Positions 1-7,578 of a stretch of 15,920 nucleotides of DNA are shown in pieces. The stretch's first letter is position 1, and every line of letters begins with the position of its first letter. The position numbers and the translations under genes are program-made. Location of the stretch: assembly GCA_963204845.1 (NCBI GenBank), contig CAUJIL010000190.1:1-15920 (forward strand), in the 5' to 3' direction. Below the pieces are notes generated by a model. The model had not been told where the DNA came from. It did no database searches and was given only the letters and a program-made list of their open reading frames with translations. This DNA comes from Pseudomonadota bacterium. GTDB taxonomy: Bacteria > Pseudomonadota > Gammaproteobacteria > Pseudomonadales > UBA5518.

Positions 1-1
1 C

Positions 2-1588
2 GAGGAGCGCACCGGGCGCGCCAGCCTGAACGTGCCGATCACCGACGGGCTGTATGCGCGCGTCGGCTACATGCGCACCGAGAACGACGGCTGGGTCGAG
101 AACCACACCAACCTGCCCGACCAGATCAACTTCAACGAAGACCGCGAGAAGGAGGCCGTGAAACTCGCCGTTCGCTACGAGCCGAGTGACGCGTTCACCG
201 TCGACTACGGCTTCGACCAGTCCGAGATGGAGTACGGCAACCACTTCTACCAGATCGTCGCTGGTCCGAACGCGGTGCCCGGCCTGCAGGAAGACGCGAC
301 GACAGTGTGGGGCATGAAGCCGAGCGACGCCGAGGTCGGCGGCCACAACCTGACGCTGAGCTGGGACCTCGGTGACGTGACGCTGAAGTCGATCACCGCG
401 TATCGCGACCTCGACAGCACGATCAACATGAACTTCGCCGACGCGTTCACGCAGGACCGTAGCATGGAGCAGGACCAGCTCTCGCAGGAACTGCAGGCGA
501 TCGGCGAGGCCTGCGATGGCTCCATCAAGTACGTGACCGGTCTGTTCTACATCGAGGAAGAAGCAGATGAGTCCCTGGCCTCGCTGATCGCCGGCGGCCG
601 GCTGGTCGACTACTGGACGCTGGAAGCGGAGGCGGAGTCGATGGCCGCGTTCGGCCAGGTCACGTGGACGCCCGCGATCCTCGACAACCGGCTCGACCTG
701 ACCTTCGGCCTGCGCTACACCGACGACACGCGCGAGGCCACCAAGAACTACGTGCGTCCGGACCTGACGCCGCAATACCGTGGCATGATCGTCGAGGGCG
801 ATCGTGACTTTGATTCGACGGACCCGATGGTGACCGTCGCCTACGCCTTCAGCGACGATGTGAGCAGCTACCTGAAGTACTCGACCGGCTACCGCGCGGG
901 TGGCTTCAACGCGCAGAGCACGCCGGCGTTCTTCGGCGAGGGTTACGACCAGGAAGAGGTCACGTCGTGGGAGGCCGGGCTGAAGTCCGAACTGCTCGAC
1001 AACCGCCTGCGCCTGAACGCCGCGGTGTTCCACAACGAGTACGAGGACCTGCAGGTAGACCAGGCGCGCAACCCGGCGTTCTTCGTCGACACGCTGAACG
1101 CCGGCGAGGCGACGATCAAGGGCTTCGAACTCGAGGCGGTCGCCGCCATCGCCGAAGGGCTGACGGTCAACGTGTTCTATTCGCATCTCGACGCCGAGTA
1201 CGACTCCTACGTCGACAACGGGGTCGAGCTCGCCTGGGATCGTGTGGTGCCGAACTCGCCGGACTGGCAGATGGGCGCCGGCATGCAGTACGAGTTCCTG
1301 CGCACCGCGTTCGGCAACTTCACGCTGAATGTGGACTACCGCGCGCAGGACGACTTCTACTCGGGACCGAAGACCGAAACGCTGTGTGACGACTACCGCG
1401 TCTGGAACGCCCGTCTCGAGCTGTCCGGCATCCCGGCGCCACGCGGCGAGTTCCGTGCCGCGCTGTGGGGCCGCAACCTCGGCGACGAGGAGTACCGGCT
1501 GGCGACCACCAACCTCGGGGTGAACCGGATGTCGGCGCAATTCGGCGCACCGCGCGCCACCGGCGTCGACGTGGTCTACGAGTTCTGA
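2..1588 (+). CDS. TonB-dependent outer-membrane receptor, 5'-truncated by window edge
   Basis: This is the C-terminal 528 residues of a TonB-dependent receptor, an outer-membrane beta-barrel that imports scarce nutrients using TonB/ExbBD energy. The frame is open to the left edge, so the signal peptide, TonB box and plug domain lie outside; the in-frame GTG at 32 is only an internal codon. Family signs are the alternating barrel-strand pattern, the block DQLSQELQAIG with a following YVTGLFYIEEE, LTFGLRYTDDTRE, KYSTGYRAGGFNAQS, the segment from WEAGLKSELLDNRLRLN, NAGEATIKGFELEAVA, and the terminal strand ending in VVYEF with a C-terminal Phe, the usual signal for the BAM complex. Two cysteine codons (512 and 1385) are unusual for a barrel. 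The substrate cannot be told from this part: siderophores, vitamin B12, sugars and aromatic or steroid compounds are all possible. No neighbour in the window helps. The family call is firm, the ligand unknown. Confidence 0.95.
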   Translation, partial: EERTGRASLNVPITDGLYARVGYMRTENDGWVENHTNLPDQINFNEDREKEAVKLAVRYEPSDAFTVDYGFDQSEMEYGNHFYQIVAGPNAVPGLQEDATTVWGMKPSDAEVGGHNLTLSWDLGDVTLKSITAYRDLDSTINMNFADAFTQDRSMEQDQLSQELQAIGEACDGSIKYVTGLFYIEEEADESLASLIAGGRLVDYWTLEAEAESMAAFGQVTWTPAILDNRLDLTFGLRYTDDTREATKNYVRPDLTPQYRGMIVEGDRDFDSTDPMVTVAYAFSDDVSSYLKYSTGYRAGGFNAQSTPAFFGEGYDQEEVTSWEAGLKSELLDNRLRLNAAVFHNEYEDLQVDQARNPAFFVDTLNAGEATIKGFELEAVAAIAEGLTVNVFYSHLDAEYDSYVDNGVELAWDRVVPNSPDWQMGAGMQYEFLRTAFGNFTLNVDYRAQDDFYSGPKTETLCDDYRVWNARLELSGIPAPRGEFRAALWGRNLGDEEYRLATTNLGVNRMSAQFGAPRATGVDVVYEF

Positions 1589-1602
1589 TCCGCTCGTGCC
1601 CG

Positions 1603-1630
1603 GGCGCCGCCTCCGTCCGGAGGCGGCGCC
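1603..1630 (+). terminator. Intrinsic terminator after the receptor gene
   Basis: A perfect inverted repeat with 13-base arms (1603-1615 and 1618-1630) can form a 12-bp GC-rich stem with a GTCC tetraloop. It begins 14 bases after the receptor stop. The T tract that follows (TTCCTC) is short and broken. It sits between convergent genes and reaches to within 5 bases of the argA stop codon. On the minus strand the stem is not followed by T residues, so it fits best as the terminator of the receptor transcript, although the hairpin could also protect the 3' end of the argEA transcript. Confidence 0.8.
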
Positions 1631-1634
1631 TTCC

Positions 1635-2936
1635 TCATCCCAGCTCCTTGATGAACACCTGCGAGTTGCGCTGGTAGTTGTACAGCTCGCGGCGCTTCTC
1701 CGGCAGCTCCGCGAGTTCGGCGGCGCGGAAGCCGCGCTCGACGAACCAGTGCGCGGTGCGCGTGGTCAGCACGAACAGCCGTTCGATTCCCTCGACGCGC
1801 GCGCGCGCCTCGATCTGTTCGAGCAGCCGGTTCGCGCGGCCGCTGCGCCGGTACACCGGATCGGTGGCCACGCAGGCCAGTTCGCCGGTGCGGTTGGGCA
1901 GGTCTGCGTACAACGCCGCGCAGGCGATGATCGCGCCGTCGCGCTCGACCACGCTGAAGCAGCCGATCTCGAGCTCGAGCCGCTCGCGCGAGCGGCGCAC
2001 CAGCGTGCCGTCCTTCTCCAACGGCGCGATCAGCTCCATGATGCCGCCCACGTCCTCGATGCGCGCGACCCGGATGCTCTCGTAGCTGTCGCGGTTGATC
2101 ATGGTGCCCACGCCGTCACGCGTGAACAGCTCGTGCAGCAGGGCGCCGTCGGTGTGGAAGTCGAGGATGTGGCAGCGTTCCACGCCCTGCTGGCAGGCGT
2201 GGATGGCCGCCGCCAGCGCCGGCGTGGGGTTGCCCTGCAGCAGCTTCTGCGCCTGGCGGATCGGCAGCTCGCGCAGCGGCTGCCCGTTCGCGTCGACCAG
2301 TGGCGCGCCCTCGAGCAGGATCAGCTTGTCGGCCTGCAGCGCGGTGGCCACCGACACCGCGACATCCTCCTTGGTGAGGTTGAAGATCTCGCCGGTCGGC
2401 GAATAGCCGAGCGGCGACAGCAGCACGATGTTGCCGAGCGCGAGCTGCGCGCGGATGCCCTCGTGATCGACCCGGCGCACCGTGCCGGTGTGCTGGTAGT
2501 CGATGCCCTCGTGCACGCCGAGCGGCTGGGCGGTGACGAAGTTGCCGCTGCAGACGCGGATACGCGCGCCGTGCATCGGCGAGTTCGCGATTCCCATCGA
2601 CAGCAGCGACTCGATACGCGCGCGCAGCACGCCGGCCGATTGCACCGCGAGTTCGAGCGCGCGCACATCGGTCACGCGCGTGCCGTGCACCACGGCGCTG
2701 GGCGCGTTCTCCGACAGCAGCCCGGCCTCGACCTGGCAGCGCGAACCGTGCACCAGCACCAGGCGCACGCCGAGCGTGGCCAGCAGCGCGATGTCGTGCA
2801 CGATCGGCGAGAAGCTCTCGTCGGCCACTACCTCGCCGCCGCACACCAGCACGAAGGTCTTGCCCTTGTGCGTGTTGATGTACGGCGCCGAGTTGCGGAA
2901 CGAACTCACGAACCGGGGGAAGCTGTCGCTCATCAT
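1635..2936 (-). CDS. argA: Amino-acid N-acetyltransferase (N-acetylglutamate synthase)
   Basis: ArgA transfers acetyl from acetyl-CoA to glutamate, the first committed step of arginine synthesis, in the cytoplasm. The 433-residue product has the classical two-domain build: an amino-acid-kinase-like N domain (about residues 20-290), where arginine feedback acts in this family, and a C-terminal GNAT domain (about 290-433). Visible marks are PYINTHKGKTFVLVCGGE near residues 18-35, SGNFVTAQPLGV, FNLTKEDVA, DGALLHELFTRDGVGT, LVRRSRE, the acetyl-CoA motif CVATDPVYRRSGRA from residue 355, HWFVERGF and YNYQR near the end. Length and sequence track E. coli ArgA (443 residues). Two adjacent ATGs begin the gene (2936 and 2933); I take the first because a GAGGGA ribosome site lies 11 bases upstream, inside the end of argE. 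The stop of argE is only 2 bases away, so the two are almost certainly co-transcribed. The same frame is open further upstream, but that stretch is only a shadow of argE. Confidence 0.97.
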   Translation of the reverse strand: MMSDSFPRFVSSFRNSAPYINTHKGKTFVLVCGGEVVADESFSPIVHDIALLATLGVRLVLVHGSRCQVEAGLLSENAPSAVVHGTRVTDVRALELAVQSAGVLRARIESLLSMGIANSPMHGARIRVCSGNFVTAQPLGVHEGIDYQHTGTVRRVDHEGIRAQLALGNIVLLSPLGYSPTGEIFNLTKEDVAVSVATALQADKLILLEGAPLVDANGQPLRELPIRQAQKLLQGNPTPALAAAIHACQQGVERCHILDFHTDGALLHELFTRDGVGTMINRDSYESIRVARIEDVGGIMELIAPLEKDGTLVRRSRERLELEIGCFSVVERDGAIIACAALYADLPNRTGELACVATDPVYRRSGRANRLLEQIEARARVEGIERLFVLTTRTAHWFVERGFRAAELAELPEKRRELYNYQRNSQVFIKELG

Positions 2937-2938
2937 GG

Positions 2939-4102
2939 TTATTGTCGTCCCTCGACGCAGAAACGCTGGATCATCTTCTGCAGCAGCGCGACCATCGGTT
3001 CCACCTGGCGCTGCTCCATGTACTCGTCGGGCTGGTGCGCCTGGCGGATCGAGCCCGGCCCGAGCACCACCGTCTGCATCCCGAGCTGCTGCAGCAGCGG
3101 GCTCTCGGTGGCGAAGCCCACGCTGCCCGCGCTGAAGCCGGTGAGTTCCTCGGCGGCGCGCACGATCGGCGCCGTCGCGTCCTCGGCGTAGGGCTCGAGC
3201 CCCGGGAACAGCGAGCGCATCGTGATGGTGAGCCCGGTCGCCGCGGCGATGCGTTCCAGCCTTGCGCGGATCGTCGCGCGCAGTTCCCCGAGCGCCATGC
3301 CGGGCAGCGGACGCAGGTCGAAATGCAGTTCGCAGGCGCCGCAGATGCGGTTCGGGTTGTCGCCGCCGTGGAGGCAACCGAGGTTCAGCGTGGGCACCTG
3401 GACCTCGAACAGCGGGTTGCGGTGGCGCGCGCCGAGCTCGTCCCGGAAAGCCAGCAACTCCGCCATCACCTGCTGCATGCCGTCGAGCGCGTTGCGCCCC
3501 AGCGCCGGGTTCGACGAGTGCCCGGACTGCCCGGTCACCGTGACCGCCTCCATCATCATGCCCTTGTGCATGCGGGCCGGCCGGAGGTCGGTGGGTTCGC
3601 CGACGATCGCGTGCCGCGCGCGCGGACGCCCCGCGGCGACCAGCTGGTTGGCGCCGTCCATCGAGCTCTCCTCGTCGGCGGTCGCGACCAGGATCAGCGG
3701 CTCGCGCAGCCGCTGGCCGCGGAACGCCTGCGCGGCTTCCAGCGCCACCGCGAAGAAACCCTTCATGTCCGAGGCGCCCAGCCCGTACAGCCGCTCCTCG
3801 CGCACGGTCAGACCGAAGGGATTGGCGCTCCACAGCGACTCGTCGTACGGGACGGTGTCGGTGTGGCCGGAGAGCACCAGCCCACCCGGTCCCTCGCCGA
3901 GCACCGCCACCAGGTTCACCTTGTCGGCGCGCCGCGGCATCGGCTGGATCTCGCAGCGGAAGCCCAGCGTCTCCAGCCAGTCCGCCAGCAACTCCGCGAC
4001 GCCGCGGTTGCCCTCGTCCCACGCGGGTTCGGTGCAGCTCACCGACGGCGAGGCGAGCAACTGGTCGAACATGCCGAGAAATTCGGGAATGCGGCGCGTC
4101 AT
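2939..4102 (-). CDS. argE: N-acetylornithine deacetylase, M20 family
   Basis: ArgE hydrolyses N-acetyl-L-ornithine to ornithine and acetate, a zinc-dependent cytoplasmic step of the linear arginine pathway. The 387-residue product has the M20 metallopeptidase layout: catalytic domain, an inserted dimerisation lid (about residues 180-290), then the rest of the catalytic domain. Metal and catalytic positions match the E. coli enzyme: H80 and D82 in GHTDTVPYD, D112 in ASDMKGFF, E144-E145 in TADEESSMDG, E169 in VGEPTDLRP and H356 in QAHQPDEY. The lid segment has GQSGHSSNPALGRNALDGM and the following region HGGDNPNRICGACELHFDLR. I start at ATG 4102 (MTRRIPEFLGMF) because it aligns with the E. coli N terminus. 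The frame stays open to 4201, but the extra 33 residues resemble no family member and overlap the promoter region. The gene leads argA by 2 bases. The related dapE succinyl-diaminopimelate desuccinylase is less likely, given the sequence and the argA neighbour. Confidence 0.95.
   Translation of the reverse strand: MTRRIPEFLGMFDQLLASPSVSCTEPAWDEGNRGVAELLADWLETLGFRCEIQPMPRRADKVNLVAVLGEGPGGLVLSGHTDTVPYDESLWSANPFGLTVREERLYGLGASDMKGFFAVALEAAQAFRGQRLREPLILVATADEESSMDGANQLVAAGRPRARHAIVGEPTDLRPARMHKGMMMEAVTVTGQSGHSSNPALGRNALDGMQQVMAELLAFRDELGARHRNPLFEVQVPTLNLGCLHGGDNPNRICGACELHFDLRPLPGMALGELRATIRARLERIAAATGLTITMRSLFPGLEPYAEDATAPIVRAAEELTGFSAGSVGFATESPLLQQLGMQTVVLGPGSIRQAHQPDEYMEQRQVEPMVALLQKMIQRFCVEGRQ
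2948..2953 (-). promoter_or_regulatory. Ribosome-binding site of argA
   Basis: Read on the minus strand this is GAGGGA, lying inside the last codons of argE and ending 11 bases before ATG 2936 (14 before ATG 2933). It favours the upstream of the two adjacent ATGs and supports translational coupling of argA to argE. Confidence 0.55.
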
Positions 4103-4204
4103 GATCCGTCCGGTGACTGTCACGGGCCGGCGCAGCCGCCGGCCGTCGCGCCCAAGTGTACCCTTAGTCCGCCTGGAAACGTCTTTCATAAGAAAGCCCA
4201 ATTA

Positions 4205-4217
4205 AGCACGGCGTGCT
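4205..4217. promoter_or_regulatory. Palindrome AGCACG-G-CGTGCT, candidate operator
   Basis: This is a perfect inverted repeat with 6-base arms around one central base, in the AT-richer part of the divergent promoter region. Its centre is about 22 bases, close to two helical turns, from the centre of the next palindrome at 4230-4237. That spacing is what two dimers bound on the same face of DNA would need. The regulator is unknown; the operator role is inferred from symmetry and position only. Confidence 0.35.
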
Positions 4218-4229
4218 GTGCTCAATCTG

Positions 4230-4237
4230 GCACGTGC
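4230..4237. promoter_or_regulatory. Palindrome GCACGTGC, candidate second operator half
   Basis: An 8-base perfect palindrome sharing the GCAC/GTGC core with the 4205-4217 element and lying 35 bases upstream of the rightward -35 box. A palindrome this short in GC-rich DNA can arise by chance, so it carries weight only together with its neighbour. Confidence 0.25.
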
Positions 4238-4272
4238 GAGAGGACGTCGGGAACAGCGTTACGCCCGGCGCG

Positions 4273-4302
4273 TTGTGACTGATCCGGCACGCGGGATATG
4301 AT
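4273..4302 (+). promoter_or_regulatory. Sigma-70-like promoter of the J-domain gene
   Basis: TTGTGA (4273-4278) and TATGAT (4297-4302) are separated by 18 bases, four or five of six matches to each consensus hexamer. Transcription would start near 4309, leaving a leader of about 23 bases before ATG 4332. This is the best promoter match I see in the window. No heat-shock-type (sigma-32) CTTGAA/CCCCAT pair is visible. Confidence 0.6.
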
Positions 4303-4331
4303 CTGCGCCCACTTTCGCGGGCAGGCAGCGC

Positions 4332-5723
4332 ATGGCATCACGCAGACCGGATCGCTCACAGCAGGATTTGTTCGACGCCGCGCCGCGGCCCGTGATGCCG
4401 CAGGATCTGGAGATCGTGCCGCGCGGCGCCGTGCCGCTCGGCAAGGAGCAGGTACGCTTCAACCGCCTGCTCGCGCAGGTCGGGGCGCTGCGCGGGAAGC
4501 TGGCCGAATGGGCCGCATCCGACCAGGAGCGCCATCGCCAGGTCGTGGAGGAACTGCTGCCGCTGGAGCAGCGGTTGAGTGTGGCGCGGCGCGAGATGAT
4601 CCTGTCGGTAGCGGCGATCCTGGAAGGCCGGGCGGGCGGCGGCGTGGCCCGCCCGGCCGAACGCGACAGCCTCACGGATTTCCTGCTCGAGCTGCTGGAC
4701 GCACAACTGCGCGACGCCCCCGACGACGAGCAGCTCGTGGGGCTGTACGACGAGTATTCGGACCTGCGTTTCGCCGAGGTGGTGGATTTCGGGCAGGAGT
4801 TGGCGCGCGACTTCGCGGCGCAGGCCTTCGACGTGCCGTTCGACGACGAAGACCCGGGTGATTCGCCGGAAGACCTGCTGGCCGCGGACATGGCCCGGCA
4901 GCGACGGGCCGACGAGACGCGCTCCGGCGCCGCGGGTGCGCGCGGCGGCGCCAAGGCGCGCGAGCGCGCCGAGCGCAAGGCCGCGGCCGCCGAGCAGGCG
5001 GCCCGCGAGGTCAGCCAGTCGGTGCGCGAGGTGTACCGCAAGCTGGCGAGCGCGCTGCACCCCGATCGCGCCAGTGACGAGGCCGACCGCGCGCACCGCC
5101 ACGAGGCGATGCAGCGCGTCAACACGGCCTACGAAGCACGCGATCTGCTGGCGCTGCTGACGCTGCAACTCGAGATCGAACAGATCGACGCCGAGCACCT
5201 CGCGCGCGTGTCGCAGGACCGGCTGCGCCACTACAACGCGGTGCTGCGCGAGCAGCAAAACGAGCTGGAGCAGGAGTTGGAGACGATCCGCGACGGCTTC
5301 CGGATGCTGCTCGACGACCCCCGCACCCCGGTCACGCCGGCGGCGGTGCAGGCCGCGCTGCGCCGCGACGTGGGGAACGTCCGGCGCACCATCAGGGAGA
5401 TCGAGGCGCACCACGAAATGCTGCTGCACGCCGTGCCGCGCCGGCGCTGGCTGAAGGAATACGCCAGGGAGCGACGCGCCGGGAAGCGCGAGGAGGCGCG
5501 CCTGATGGAGAGCCTGGTGGACGAGTTCGTCGTCGGGTTCGATGGCGAGCCGGATGCCGGGTTCGAGCAGAGGATCGCCGAATTCTACGCGCAGGGTCTG
5601 GATCCCTTCGGCGACCACGCCGCCGCGCTCTTCGGTGACTTCGATCCGTTCGGCGGGCCGACGCCCGCGGGCGCTGCGCGGCGCAGGAGTCGCAACAAGC
5701 GCCCGGGCAAGCGCCGCCGCTGA
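4332..5723 (+). CDS. J-domain protein (non-canonical DnaJ-like co-chaperone)
   Basis: The 463-residue cytoplasmic protein carries a J domain at about residues 228-285, centred on YRKLASALHPDR with the HPD triad at 243-245. In J proteins HPD stimulates the ATPase of DnaK/HSP70, so a co-chaperone role is inferred. It is not DnaJ itself: the J domain is in the middle, and there is no Gly/Phe-rich linker and no CxxCxGxG zinc repeats. An N-terminal helical region (about 38-160), an acidic stretch FDDEDPGDSPEDLL (170-183), an Arg/Ala/Glu-rich helix (190-230), a likely coiled coil after the J domain (280-325, 340-395) and a basic tail (450-463) surround it. No signal peptide or membrane segment is seen. 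Similar J-domain proteins of unknown role occur in pseudomonads as far as I recall. It has its own promoter; the translation start at 4332 has only a weak ribosome site. The client and exact job are unknown. Confidence 0.85.
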   Translation: MASRRPDRSQQDLFDAAPRPVMPQDLEIVPRGAVPLGKEQVRFNRLLAQVGALRGKLAEWAASDQERHRQVVEELLPLEQRLSVARREMILSVAAILEGRAGGGVARPAERDSLTDFLLELLDAQLRDAPDDEQLVGLYDEYSDLRFAEVVDFGQELARDFAAQAFDVPFDDEDPGDSPEDLLAADMARQRRADETRSGAAGARGGAKARERAERKAAAAEQAAREVSQSVREVYRKLASALHPDRASDEADRAHRHEAMQRVNTAYEARDLLALLTLQLEIEQIDAEHLARVSQDRLRHYNAVLREQQNELEQELETIRDGFRMLLDDPRTPVTPAAVQAALRRDVGNVRRTIREIEAHHEMLLHAVPRRRWLKEYARERRAGKREEARLMESLVDEFVVGFDGEPDAGFEQRIAEFYAQGLDPFGDHAAALFGDFDPFGGPTPAGAARRRSRNKRPGKRRR

Positions 5724-5732
5724 GTGCCCGGG
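5702..5732 (+). terminator. Weak hairpin at the end of the J-domain gene
   Basis: CCCGGGCA (5702-5709) and TGCCCGGG (5725-5732) can pair as an 8-bp GC-rich stem across a 15-base loop that includes the stop codon. No T tract follows directly; the nearest is TTT at 5745. It may slow or partly end transcription, so readthrough into the gspE-like gene remains possible. Confidence 0.25.
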
Positions 5733-5790
5733 TGCCGCCGCCGGTTTGCTACGATAGCGGTCCGATCATCGAGCACGGATTGCGCACGGT

Positions 5791-7574
<1,784 letters not shown>

Positions 7575-7578
<4 letters not shown>

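Larger units (their letters stand above)
4103..4331. promoter_or_regulatory. Divergent intergenic region between argE and the J-domain gene
   Basis: These 229 bases separate two divergently transcribed units and are visibly more AT-rich in the middle (about 4150-4225) than anything else in the window. They hold a good rightward promoter (4273-4302), a weak candidate -10 for argE (TACACT on the minus strand, 4160-4155, with no convincing -35), a small inverted repeat CTTTC-N4-GAAAG (4183-4196) and two GCAC-type palindromes (4205-4217 and 4230-4237). I could not recognise a canonical ArgR box here, so arginine control of argE is possible but not shown. Confidence 0.6.

Noticed and set aside
1596..3191. 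Long plus-strand open frame of 531 codons opposite argA and argE
   Set aside because: Its translation is low-complexity (Arg, Ala, His, Gln, Val) with no family resemblance. It is the antisense shadow of two well-conserved genes in GC-rich DNA.
2937..4022. ArgA fused to a long N-terminal extension of about 360 residues
   Set aside because: The open frame upstream of ATG 2936 is antisense-like low-complexity sequence read out of frame within argE, not a fusion domain.
4103..4201. Longer argE with 33 extra N-terminal residues
   Set aside because: The added residues (Arg/Thr/Gly-rich) have no counterpart in ArgE, and the stretch holds the likely promoter. ATG 4102 matches the family start.
2942..4282. 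Plus-strand open frame of 446 codons opposite argE
   Set aside because: Arg/His/Ala-rich shadow of argE and its promoter region; no start context or domain.
4103..4331. ArgR operator
   Set aside because: I looked for the E. coli-type 18-base TGAAT/ATTCA box and for the pseudomonad TGTCGC pattern and found no acceptable match.
4356..5618. Minus-strand open frame of 420 codons opposite the J-domain gene
   Set aside because: Leu/Arg/Val/His-rich shadow. The plus-strand frame carries the HPD J domain and has a promoter.
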